Below are positions 1 to 7,297 of a stretch of DNA of 15,258 bases, one piece after another. The position numbers and the translations under genes are program-made. The stretch covers positions 1-15,258 of the forward strand of contig JAPUKV010000190.1 in the NCBI GenBank assembly GCA_027295475.1. Reading direction: 5' to 3'. A model generated the notes under the pieces. The model was not told the origin of the DNA. It searched no databases and saw only the letters and a list, made by a program, of their open reading frames with translations. This DNA is from Pseudomonadota bacterium. Lineage in GTDB: Bacteria > Pseudomonadota > Gammaproteobacteria > Woeseiales > Woeseiaceae. Each line of letters opens with the position of its first letter. Positions within the stretch are counted from its first letter, which is position 1.

Positions 1-194
1 TGTCCGCGGCGTAACGCCTCTCGAACCATGTGCGGCCCGATAAATCCCGTCCCGCCGAGAACGAGGATTCTTAAGGTGCCGCTTCCTTTTCTCGGTTTCT
101 CGCCTTCTGCCAGTGCTCCTGGAACCCCGCCTGCCGCAACCGCTGCAGTACCGAGCAAACTGGCTTGCAAAAAGCGTCGTCGATCGCTGTTCAT
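1..194 (-). CDS. Tat-exported NAD(P)-dependent epimerase/SDR-like protein, N-terminal part
   Basis: Only the first 64 codons lie in the window; the gene continues past the left edge. The ATG at 194-192 is preceded in frame by a TGA five codons upstream, so it is the first possible start; a weak GGAAG lies about 8 bases before it. The product begins MNSDRRRFLQ and continues into an alanine/glycine-rich hydrophobic stretch ending GALA, a textbook twin-arginine (Tat) signal peptide of about 29 residues. After a short basic linker comes LRILVLGGTGFIGPHMVREA, the first beta strand and GxxGxxG dinucleotide-binding loop of the extended SDR (epimerase/dehydratase) family. A folded, cofactor-loaded Rossmann protein is therefore probably exported to the periplasm. 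The substrate cannot be told from this fragment. It is divergent from the cupin gene. The reading is clear for the Tat signal and Rossmann loop; the exact function is unknown. Confidence 0.82.
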   Translation of the reverse strand, partial: MNSDRRRFLQASLLGTAAVAAGGVPGALAEGEKPRKGSGTLRILVLGGTGFIGPHMVREALRRG

Positions 195-245
195 ATTCTG
201 CTTCCGTCAATACCGGCGACTGCAGTCCGCGTGTTACCAGAGGAA

Positions 246-272
246 TGCGCCAGCATAGCACTTCATGGCGCA
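246..272. promoter_or_regulatory. Dyad TGCGCCA-N13-TGGCGCA in a divergent spacer
   Basis: The 134-bp spacer between the divergent Tat-SDR and cupin genes holds a perfect 7+7 bp inverted repeat, TGCGCCA (246-252) and TGGCGCA (266-272), with a 13-base gap. The position between two divergent starts and the spacing fit a dimeric regulator site, but a chance palindrome is possible. No convincing -35/-10 pair was found beside it; a weak TAGTAT lies at about 285-290. Confidence 0.25.
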
Positions 273-328
273 GCGAAATTCGGGATAGTATGCTTGCCGC
301 AGGTAACGGCCAGATTTGAGGAATCACC

Positions 329-805
329 ATGAGCAAATCGCAAAAGGGTGCAATCGATCCCGAGGAAATTGAGCCTCGTACCGGCACCACTTATCCGGAG
401 CCCTTCAGACAAAATGTCGTATCCAGACGCAAGCGTGTGCTCGGAGACGTCTTCGGCTTGACCCGATATGGCGTTAACCTGGTTGAACTGCCACCCGCTA
501 CGTGGTCGTCGCAGAGGCACTGGCACACGCATGAGGATGAATTTATCTACGTCGTCGCAGGCGTGCTTACGCTGGTCACTGACGAAGGTGAGCAGTTACT
601 GACGCCGGGCATGGTTGCGGGCTTCCCGGCCGGTGATGGCAACGGCCACCACCTGATCAACAACAGTGAGGCGGTGGCAACCTATTTGGAGATCGGCGAC
701 CGGAACGGTCAGGACGAGGTTTTTTATCCCGATATCGATTTGCTATTCAAGATAAACGACAACGGAGATCAGGTGTTCACTAACCGCGATGGCGTGTCTT
801 ACTGA
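329..805 (+). CDS. Small single-domain cupin protein
   Basis: This 158-residue protein carries one cupin_2 beta-barrel. Motif 1 is H64-x-H66-x4-E71-x6-G78 and motif 2 is G94-x5-P100-x-G102 followed by H108-x3-N112, so the usual metal ligands (His64, His66, Glu71, His108) are all present. There is no signal peptide or membrane segment, so it is probably cytoplasmic. The start is supported by GAGGAA five bases before the ATG. Cupins of this size include sugar or small-molecule binding proteins, isomerases and dioxygenases, and sequence alone does not say which this is. It is transcribed alone, divergent from the Tat-SDR gene and convergent with the oxidoreductase module. If the shared dyad is an operator, cupin and SDR may be co-regulated; that is inference only. 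Confidence 0.85.
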   Translation: MSKSQKGAIDPEEIEPRTGTTYPEPFRQNVVSRRKRVLGDVFGLTRYGVNLVELPPATWSSQRHWHTHEDEFIYVVAGVLTLVTDEGEQLLTPGMVAGFPAGDGNGHHLINNSEAVATYLEIGDRNGQDEVFYPDIDLLFKINDNGDQVFTNRDGVSY

Positions 806-832
806 GGCGTTGAGAGGATGATCGCTTTTGGA

Positions 833-883
833 CAGGATATCCTGATGTCGCGGAGGACAGGACCGTCCCTGCACGGCAAGCCG
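833..883. repeat. Cluster of short palindromes between convergent genes
   Basis: The 93-bp spacer between the cupin stop and the oppositely oriented beta-subunit stop is rich in dyads. There is a perfect 12-bp palindrome CAGGATATCCTG (833-844), GGAC-N6-GTCC (855-868) and CGGC-AA-GCCG (874-883). GGACAGGA also occurs twice. None is followed by a T tract, so an intrinsic terminator is not clear. It may be a degenerate repeat or a weak bidirectional terminator. Confidence 0.25.
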
Positions 884-898
884 CTCCTGCTAGTTCAC

Positions 899-1954
899 CT
901 ACCGATAACGGTCCATCAGTTTTTCGAGTGACTCTTTGCCTGGATTCAGTTCTTCATAGGGAATTTTCGAAAGCGGTGTATCGACGCTACCCGACAGATC
1001 GTGCATGTCGCCGGTTTCCTCATCGATATATAAGAGCCCCGTGATGATCTCACCGGCATTGACGCTATCGCGGAGGAAAGAAAACGCCGCGGCACGACTG
1101 GTCGGATCGTAATCCTTGTCCACCTTCCGGAATACGATTCTGCTGCCATCGTGCAGCTCGACCGGCATGGCAGAGCCTTCGTCGTATGCCGCTTTGATTT
1201 CCTCCGCTGGTGGGACGAAGTCTACGTCGATGACATGGTGATAAAACTGCCGCGTGTGTGCATAGCTCTTCGTCGACCCTTCGTGGTCGTTGAACGTCAC
1301 GCACGGACTGATGATGTCGATCAAGGCAAATCCTTTGTGAACCAGCGCCCCCTTTATCAGCGGCACGAGCTGTTGCTTATCGCCCGAAAAGCTGCGCGCA
1401 ATATAGGTCGCACCGAGCCCGATTGCCGTGCTGACGGGATCGATCGGCATTTGCTTATTAGGCGCTGCTTTCTTCACGACGCTGCCAACATCGGCGGATG
1501 CCGAGTATTGGCCTTTGGTAAGTCCATAGACGCCGTTGTTTTCGATGATGTAGCACATGTCGAGATTACGGCGAATGACGTGCGCAAACTGCCCCATACC
1601 GATGGACAATGAGTCTCCATCACCCGATACGCCTATGTAGGTCAAATCCCGATTTGCCGCATTCGCGCCGGTCGTAACAGAAGGCATGCGGCCGTGCACC
1701 GAATTGAATCCGTGCGACTGGCTGACAAAATACGCCGGCGTTTTCGACGAACAGCCGATCCCACTCATTTTCGCCAGCATGTGCGGTTCGAAATCGAGCT
1801 CGAATACGGCCTGAATGATTGCCGCTGTAATGGAATCGTGGCCGCAGCCGGCGCAGAGCGTCGATATGGTCCCTTCGTAATCGCGGGCCATCAAACCGAG
1901 TTTGTTCTTGGGCAGCTTCGGATGGGTAACAATCGGTTTGGAGATATAACTCAT
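899..1954 (-). CDS. korB: 2-oxoacid:ferredoxin oxidoreductase, beta subunit (KorB-like)
   Basis: This 351-residue protein is the thiamine-diphosphate subunit that, with the alpha subunit encoded upstream, interconverts a 2-oxoacid plus CoA with acyl-CoA, CO2 and reduced ferredoxin. The TPP motif is visible: GDGD at 111-114 and NN at 139-140, followed by GVYGLTKGQ. Four cysteines match the [4Fe-4S] ligand pattern of family beta subunits: C34 and C37 (CAGCGH), C68 (GIGCSS) and C218 (SPCVTFN). The protein therefore looks catalytically complete. It is the last gene of the three-gene minus-strand module, 34 bp after the alpha-subunit stop. The AAAGAGAAACAGAT leader gives only a modest ribosome site before the ATG. 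The family and neighbours favour 2-oxoglutarate as substrate, but pyruvate or another 2-oxoacid is not excluded. Confidence 0.9.
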   Translation of the reverse strand: MSYISKPIVTHPKLPKNKLGLMARDYEGTISTLCAGCGHDSITAAIIQAVFELDFEPHMLAKMSGIGCSSKTPAYFVSQSHGFNSVHGRMPSVTTGANAANRDLTYIGVSGDGDSLSIGMGQFAHVIRRNLDMCYIIENNGVYGLTKGQYSASADVGSVVKKAAPNKQMPIDPVSTAIGLGATYIARSFSGDKQQLVPLIKGALVHKGFALIDIISPCVTFNDHEGSTKSYAHTRQFYHHVIDVDFVPPAEEIKAAYDEGSAMPVELHDGSRIVFRKVDKDYDPTSRAAAFSFLRDSVNAGEIITGLLYIDEETGDMHDLSGSVDTPLSKIPYEELNPGKESLEKLMDRYR

Positions 1955-1988
1955 ATCTGTTTCTCTTTAACTCAGACTTGCCGCACAT

Positions 1989-3791
1989 TCAGGCAGCGCG
2001 GCCTTTTACAAGCTGTTCCTCTACCCTATCGATCACAAACTCCGCATTGATGGGCATGCCATCGTAATGCAGCATCGGAACAAGTTTCACGGGATCGGCG
2101 TCCGCGTCGAGAATCAGGAGTGAGCGCAACTGCGCGTCCCGGTTTTGTTCGATCACATAGACTCGTTCATGCTTATCGATAAAGTCCTTGACGTCATCGT
2201 TGAACGGGAATGCCTTCACGCGACAATAGTTCAAACCGATGTTTTTCTCTTTCAATCTATGCAGTGCCTCTTTGACTGCTCCGTCACAACTACCGACCGA
2301 CAGGATTGCCGTGTTATGGAACTTCGAGTACTCGATCGCAGGACGGGGTACCATGCTGCGCGAAGTTTCCCACTTCACGAGAAGCCGATCGACGACCTCC
2401 TTATACTCTGCGGCGTCCTCCGTGTAGTTGCCATCTTTGTTATGCCCCGACCCCCGTGTGAAATACGAACCTTTCGGATGCTCGCCAGGCAGGGTCCGAT
2501 ATGGGATACCATCCCCATCCTTATCCCAGTACCGCTGGAACTTCTCCATCGATTCAAGGTCTTCAGCGCTAAGCACCTTGCCTTTGTCCGGCTGATAGTC
2601 CTCGTCCCACTTCAAGTCCGGGCACATCCAGTCATTCATTCCGATATCGAGATCGGACAGCACCATTACCGGCGTCTGCAGGCTATCGGCAAGATCGAAC
2701 GCCGCAATGGCCATATAGAAGCATTCTTCCGGGTTTGCCGGGAACAACAACACATGCTTCGTATCGCCGTGTGATGCGTATGCGCATATCAGAAAATCGC
2801 ATTGTTGTGTGCGCGTCGGCATGCCGGTTGACGGCCCGGCACGTTGAACGTCGAAGATGACTGCCGGTACTTCCGCGTAGTAGGCGTAGCCGATGAACTC
2901 ATTCATCAACGATATCCCCGGTCCGCTCGTCGGCGTGAATGCCCGTGCCCCGTTCCAGGTAGCACCGAGAACAATGCCAATGGCCGCCAGCTCGTCTTCC
3001 GCCTGCACGATGCAGAACTTTTTGCCGCCCGTCTCAGGATCCATTCGATACTGCTTGCAAAACAATTTATAGGCATCCATCAACGACGTTGAAGGCGTAA
3101 TCGGGTACCACGCGCCGACTGTCGCACCCGCATATACGCAACCCAGTCCTGCGGCTGTATTGCCGTCGATTATGATGTGATCTTTCGTCTTGTCCATTGG
3201 TTCGATCGTTACCGGTAGCGGACATGATAAATGCTCTTTCGTATAATCGTAGCCGAGACGAATTGCGTCAAGGTTGGATGCGACCATGTGTTGCTTGGAT
3301 GCGAATGTCTCTTCAATGAGTTTCACAATGATATCGAGATCGATCTCGAGCAACGCTGCGAGTGCACCGACGTATGCGATGTTCTTCATCAGCATCCGCG
3401 CCCGGACCCCGTCGAAGTGCTCGTTGCACATTTTCGACAGCGGAATCCCAAGAACGGTAATGTCTTTTCTGTCGAGCAGACGGCTGCGTGGCCACGTCGA
3501 GTCATAGACCAGCCAGCCTCCCGAAGCGACCTCATTCATGTCCTTCAAGTAGGTCTGTGCATTCATCGCAACCATGATGTCGACGCGATTGGACCGCGCC
3601 TGAAAACCGTCTTTGGTCACGCGAATCTCAAACCAGGTTGGCAGGCCCTGGATATTCGATGGGAAGTAGTTCTTGCTGACGACGGGCACGCCCATCCTGA
3701 AGATGGACTTCATCAACAGACCATTGGCGCTGGCTGACCCGGTGCCGTTGACCGTGGCAATCTTTATGACAACATCGTTGATCCTGGACAC
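1989..3791 (-). CDS. korA: 2-oxoacid:ferredoxin oxidoreductase, fused gamma-alpha subunit (KorA-like)
   Basis: This 600-residue protein is a fusion. Residues about 10-190 form the gamma domain (GTGSASANGLLMKSIF, then NYFPSNIQGLPTW). Residues about 210-600 form the alpha, pyrimidine-binding domain, with YPITPSTS at 229-236, TSGPG at 288-292 and QRAGPSTGMPT at 316-326. YPITPS is the family signature of KOR/PFOR alpha subunits, and the gamma domain is thought to help bind CoA. The start is GTG at 3791-3789. It is the first start after an in-frame TGA and has GAGGT nine bases upstream. It pairs with the beta subunit 34 bp downstream and follows the ferredoxin-fused flavoprotein after a 98-bp spacer. 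The family is oxygen-sensitive in many anaerobes, but two-subunit KOR is also known in aerobes such as mycobacteria and Hydrogenobacter. Confidence 0.9.
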   Translation of the reverse strand: MSRINDVVIKIATVNGTGSASANGLLMKSIFRMGVPVVSKNYFPSNIQGLPTWFEIRVTKDGFQARSNRVDIMVAMNAQTYLKDMNEVASGGWLVYDSTWPRSRLLDRKDITVLGIPLSKMCNEHFDGVRARMLMKNIAYVGALAALLEIDLDIIVKLIEETFASKQHMVASNLDAIRLGYDYTKEHLSCPLPVTIEPMDKTKDHIIIDGNTAAGLGCVYAGATVGAWYPITPSTSLMDAYKLFCKQYRMDPETGGKKFCIVQAEDELAAIGIVLGATWNGARAFTPTSGPGISLMNEFIGYAYYAEVPAVIFDVQRAGPSTGMPTRTQQCDFLICAYASHGDTKHVLLFPANPEECFYMAIAAFDLADSLQTPVMVLSDLDIGMNDWMCPDLKWDEDYQPDKGKVLSAEDLESMEKFQRYWDKDGDGIPYRTLPGEHPKGSYFTRGSGHNKDGNYTEDAAEYKEVVDRLLVKWETSRSMVPRPAIEYSKFHNTAILSVGSCDGAVKEALHRLKEKNIGLNYCRVKAFPFNDDVKDFIDKHERVYVIEQNRDAQLRSLLILDADADPVKLVPMLHYDGMPINAEFVIDRVEEQLVKGRAA

Positions 3792-3830
3792 GAACGTTCT
3801 ACCTCAGACCTTTTGGCCCGTCTCACTCCT

Positions 3831-3840
3831 TATAATTATA
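3831..3840 (-). promoter_or_regulatory. Possible -10 element upstream of the alpha subunit
   Basis: The 98-bp spacer before the GTG start contains TATAATTATA, a perfect palindrome that includes a consensus -10 hexamer on the minus strand. No good -35 hexamer lies 16-18 bases upstream, so an internal promoter for the two oxidoreductase subunits is only a possibility. An AAGGAG next to it (3826-3831) has no start codon at a usable distance. Confidence 0.2.
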
Positions 3841-3889
3841 GACAGTCTTGGGCTGGTATTTTCTTACTCTTATTGCTGCTCAAAAACCG

Positions 3890-5725
3890 TTAACCAGCAG
3901 ACACTTTAGCTGCTTTGGGCCCCTGGGCCATTGCTGGCGCGTGGGGCGCTGCTTTGTCTCCGGCGTAGCGAAGCAAAATGGTGGACTTCTGCATGTCCCA
4001 GGCGCCGGTGGGACACCGTTCGGCGCAAAGGCTGCAATGTACACACAGGTCCTCATCCTTGACCATGACCCGGCCGGTCTGAGGCAGATCTTCGGACACG
4101 AACAGGTCCTGCTCGCGGTTCTCGGCCGGGGCCGATAGCCTGGTCCTGAGATCGTCTTCCTCGCCGTTGGCAGTCATCGTCAGGCAACTTACCGGGCAGA
4201 CATCGATGCAGGCATCGCACTCGATGCAGAGCTTAGCGGTAAAAACGGTCTGAATATCACAGTTAAGACACCGCTCCACTTCCTCGATCGTTTGCTCAAC
4301 GGTAAATCCAAGCTCGACTTCTATGTCGAGTTTCTTGAAGCGCTCTTTTAAATCCACGTGCGGCATCAGGCGTCTCGCGGCCGGATTATAGTCGTTGGAG
4401 AAACTCCATTCGTGCATGCCCATCTTCTGGCTGATCAGATTCATGCCGCTCGGTAGCCTGTCGTTAATGTCCTCCTGATGCACGTACTTGTGAATTGAGA
4501 TTGCGGCTTCGTGGCCGTGTGCGACGGCCCAGATAATATTTTTCGGACCAAAGGCAGAATCGCCGCCGAAAAACACGCCCTCTCGCGAACACATCATCGT
4601 GGCCTGGTCGACGATCGGGCAATCCCACTCATCGAATTCGATGCCAATATCCTTCTCGATCCACGGAAATGCGTTTTCCTGACCGATCGCGAGAATGACG
4701 TCGTCGCAAGGAATCATGACTTCTCCAACGGCGGTACCCCGGTCGATGTTGCCGTCGTCATCGATCTTGTATTCCATCTGATCAAAATTCATTCCGACCA
4801 GTTTGCCGTCCTCGACGACAAACTCCTTCGGTGAATGATTGATCAGAATCTCGATCTGCTCTTCTTCCGCATCTTCGAGTTCCCAGTCAGATGACTTAAA
4901 GAATCCTCTCGGCTTCCTTGCCATTACCTTGACGTCTTTCGCACTGAGGCGCAGTGACGTACGGCAGCAGTCCATGGCCGTATTACCGACTCCGATGATC
5001 AACACTCTCTCGCCAATGGAATCGACGTGCTCAAACGCAACCGATTCGAGCCAATCGATACCGATATAAATGTTCTCCGTGTCATAGCGCCCGGGTAGTT
5101 TGAGTTCCTTGCCTCGCGGCGCCCCGGTACCAACGAACACTGCATCGAATCCGCCGTCGTCGAGCAAGTCCTTCATGCTCTCAATCCGGTGATTGAATTT
5201 GATCTCTGCTCCCATATCGAGGATGTAGTTGATCTCTTCGTCAAGCACTTTGGGCGGCAGACGAAACTTCGGGATGTTGGTTCGCATCAGTCCGCCGGTC
5301 GTGTCGAGCGCCTCGAATATCGTTATTTCGTAACCGAGCGGCAGCAAATCGTTCGCGACTGTCAGTGAAGCGCAACCCGCGCCGATCAAGGCGATCTTTT
5401 TGCCATTCTTGTTCTCCGGCGCTTTCGGCAGCCGGTCAGTAATGTCGTCACGATGGTCGGCCGCAACTCGTTTCAATCTGCAGATTGCGACCGGCTTGTC
5501 TTCGATCCTGCCACGGCGACAAGCGGGTTCGCAGGGCCGGTCACAGACACGGCCAAGGATGCCAGGAAACACATTTGATTCCCTGTTCAGCATGTATGCA
5601 TCGCTGAACAGGCCCTGGGCGATAAGTCGAATGTACGCAGGAACGTCGGTATGAGCGGGGCAGGCCCACTGGCAATCAACGACTTTGTGGAAGTAGTCGG
5701 GCTTAGAAGTATCTGTTGGCTTCAT
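3890..5725 (-). CDS. GltD-like NAD(P)H:ferredoxin-type flavoprotein with C-terminal 2[4Fe-4S] ferredoxin domain
   Basis: This 611-residue protein resembles the glutamate synthase small subunit. An N-terminal Fe-S domain holds C18, C22, C61, C65 and C69. The FAD loop is GAGCAS at 115-120 (the usual form is GAGPAG) and the NAD(P)H loop is GVGNTAMD at 245-252. FFGGD near 386-389 is the second FAD contact. The C-terminus adds two ferredoxin motifs, C500-x2-C503-x2-C506-x3-C510 and C561-x2-C564-x2-C567-x3-C571. It probably passes electrons between NAD(P)H and the oxidoreductase encoded immediately downstream, taking the place of a free ferredoxin and its reductase. The ATG at 5725 directly follows an in-frame TAA and has no clear ribosome site, but the conserved N-terminus supports it. 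The last 20 residues are Ala/Pro/Lys-rich and probably disordered. Role in the complex is inferred from context. Confidence 0.88.
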   Translation of the reverse strand: MKPTDTSKPDYFHKVVDCQWACPAHTDVPAYIRLIAQGLFSDAYMLNRESNVFPGILGRVCDRPCEPACRRGRIEDKPVAICRLKRVAADHRDDITDRLPKAPENKNGKKIALIGAGCASLTVANDLLPLGYEITIFEALDTTGGLMRTNIPKFRLPPKVLDEEINYILDMGAEIKFNHRIESMKDLLDDGGFDAVFVGTGAPRGKELKLPGRYDTENIYIGIDWLESVAFEHVDSIGERVLIIGVGNTAMDCCRTSLRLSAKDVKVMARKPRGFFKSSDWELEDAEEEQIEILINHSPKEFVVEDGKLVGMNFDQMEYKIDDDGNIDRGTAVGEVMIPCDDVILAIGQENAFPWIEKDIGIEFDEWDCPIVDQATMMCSREGVFFGGDSAFGPKNIIWAVAHGHEAAISIHKYVHQEDINDRLPSGMNLISQKMGMHEWSFSNDYNPAARRLMPHVDLKERFKKLDIEVELGFTVEQTIEEVERCLNCDIQTVFTAKLCIECDACIDVCPVSCLTMTANGEEDDLRTRLSAPAENREQDLFVSEDLPQTGRVMVKDEDLCVHCSLCAERCPTGAWDMQKSTILLRYAGDKAAPHAPAMAQGPKAAKVSAG

Positions 5726-5780
5726 TTACATGACACGCCGAATTGCTGCCAATCTCAAAGCACTGAATTTATTGGGCGTA

Positions 5781-5808
5781 AGCATAGCTGGATCGTCCGG
5801 AAAGTAAA
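5781..5808 (-). promoter_or_regulatory. Candidate sigma70-type promoter of the redox module
   Basis: On the minus strand TTTACT (5808-5803) and TATGCT (5786-5781) are 16 bases apart, each matching four of six consensus bases. The pair lies 55 bp before the flavoprotein ATG. The match is modest and other placements are possible. Confidence 0.27.
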
Positions 5809-5864
5809 CTGTTTCCAGCACGCTTTCGTGAGCCTACGCGATAATTCGAGATTCGGCTAAACTT

Positions 5865-5950
5865 GATGGCGAATATCGCCCGTCAGGACGGGCTCCAACA
5901 GTAGCTTCTATTAGAACACCGTGGGGCCCGCTATTCCGGGCGATTCCATC
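5865..5950. repeat. Inverted pair of REP-like palindromes (BIME/REPIN-like)
   Basis: Two related palindromic units face each other. On the minus strand one reads GTTGGAGCCCG, loop, CGGGCGATATTCGCCATC (5865-5899). On the plus strand the other reads GTGGGGCCCG, loop, CGGGCGATTCCATC (5921-5950). Each has its own small hairpin (GCCCGTC-AG-GACGGGC at 5878-5893; GCCCG-N6-CGGGC at 5926-5941). The arms also pair with one another, from GATGG (5865) to CCATC (5950). A G-rich head, a GC palindrome and a GGGCGAT tail are the layout of REP elements. The right unit overlaps the dihydroorotase stop codon. No U tract follows, so a role as mRNA 3' stabiliser or repeat is likelier than a simple terminator. Confidence 0.6.
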
Positions 5951-7289
5951 AGCGGCCCCGATCAAACTGCAGCCTCTGCCCGACGATGTCGCCGCTCAAC
6001 TTGCCGTTCTCATAGATGATGTGTCCGTTGACGATCGTTGTATCGATACTCGAACTAAACGTTACACCGTCGAACGGCGACCAGTGGCATTTACATAACA
6101 GATTCGACGAACTGACGGTGTATGGCGTCTTGTTATCGATCAGAACGAGATCAGCGAAGTAGCCTTCGCGCACATAGCCGCGGTCGACAACGCCGTAAAT
6201 ATCTGCAACCGCGTGACTCGTCTTATCAACCAGTAACTCGGCACTGATTTGACCGCCTTCGGCCAGCTCAAAAAGCGCCAGCAATGCATGTTGTACGAGT
6301 GGCATTCCCGCCGGCGCTTTGAAATACGGCCGTTGCTTTTCCCCGAGAAGATGTGGTGCGTGATCGGTGGCAATAATATCGAGGCGGCCCTCGTTCAATG
6401 CGGCGATGAGCGCTGCCTTGTCCGCCGCTGTTTTTATGGCCGGATTGCACTTGATCTTTGCGCCGAGGTCTTCGTAACGGCTCTCATCGAACCACAGATG
6501 ATGCACACAGACTTCCGCCGTAATCCGTTTGTCACTCCGGTCTGCTTTGGAGAACAGGCTCATTTCGATTGCAGTAGTCAGGTGAAGCACGTGAAGCCGT
6601 GTATCGTGACGGCGGGCCAGCTCGACCGCGAGACTTGACGACACGAGACAGGCATTGGCCGAACGAATGTTCGGATGCTCGGACATCGGCACCCGGTCAC
6701 CATACCTGGCCTTCGCGTGCGCTTCGTTATCCCAGATCGTTGGCGAATGCTCGCAATGCGTTACAAGCAATACCGGCGCATGTTCGAATAGTCGCTCCAG
6801 CGCTTCTCCGTCGTCGATCAGCATGTCACCCGTCGAGGCGCCCATGAATGCCTTGATACCGCAGGCCTCGTTAAGCTGCAGCGCCTTGATCTCATCGATA
6901 TTTTTGTTTGTTGCGCCGAGATAAAACGCGTAGTTCCCGCTGCACCGACGTTCCGCGAGCTTGTACTTATCGGCAAGCGCCGCTCGCGTAGTTGTCTGCG
7001 GATTGACATTCGGCATGTCCATGAAACTCGTGATGCCGCCCGCGACAGCAGCGGCCGACTCGGACGCCAGATTGCCTTTGTTCGTCATTCCGGGTTCGCG
7101 GACATGAACCTGGTCATCGATCATGCCCGGAATCAGGTACTTGCCATTGGCATCCAGCACCTGGACACCTTCATCGGGCGTGATGCTCCTGGCGATTTTC
7201 TCGATGCGCTCGCCTTTGACGAGAACATCGGAATCGCGAATCTCACCTTCGTTTATGAGACGAGCATTGGTAATGAGTAGTTTGTGCAA
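5949..7289 (-). CDS. pyrC: Dihydroorotase-type amidohydrolase (PyrC-like, DDQVH variant)
   Basis: This 446-residue amidohydrolase would convert N-carbamoyl-aspartate to dihydroorotate reversibly in pyrimidine synthesis. Visible motifs, in order: DDQVHVREPG (58-67), GITSFMDMPN (85-94), GIKAFMGAS with Lys146 as the likely carboxylated metal bridge, THCEH with His178, LHVLHLTT with His236, and ATDHAPH with Asp309. Length and motif order fit dihydroorotase. The first metal-ligand pair is Q60-x-H62 rather than the usual H-x-H, a form I recall from a dihydroorotase branch common in Bacteroidetes. The start is TTG at 7289-7287, with AGGGA five bases before it. That site overlaps the stop codon of the iminopeptidase gene, 8 bp away, so translation is probably coupled. 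Allantoinase or hydantoinase activity is a less likely alternative. Confidence 0.85.
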   Translation of the reverse strand: MHKLLITNARLINEGEIRDSDVLVKGERIEKIARSITPDEGVQVLDANGKYLIPGMIDDQVHVREPGMTNKGNLASESAAAVAGGITSFMDMPNVNPQTTTRAALADKYKLAERRCSGNYAFYLGATNKNIDEIKALQLNEACGIKAFMGASTGDMLIDDGEALERLFEHAPVLLVTHCEHSPTIWDNEAHAKARYGDRVPMSEHPNIRSANACLVSSSLAVELARRHDTRLHVLHLTTAIEMSLFSKADRSDKRITAEVCVHHLWFDESRYEDLGAKIKCNPAIKTAADKAALIAALNEGRLDIIATDHAPHLLGEKQRPYFKAPAGMPLVQHALLALFELAEGGQISAELLVDKTSHAVADIYGVVDRGYVREGYFADLVLIDNKTPYTVSSSNLLCKCHWSPFDGVTFSSSIDTTIVNGHIIYENGKLSGDIVGQRLQFDRGR

Positions 7290-7297
7290 GAGATTCC

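Noticed and set aside
18..28. Upstream extension of the flavoprotein or KOR region as a mobile island
   Set aside because: No integrase, transposase, direct repeats or tRNA edge is visible anywhere in the window.
28..319. Two short overlapping plus-strand frames
   Set aside because: Their first part is antisense to the Tat signal and Rossmann loop, which are specific; the rest is spacer.
2145..2774. Open frame of 209 codons on the plus strand
   Set aside because: Antisense shadow of the KOR alpha subunit, whose coding frame is well supported.
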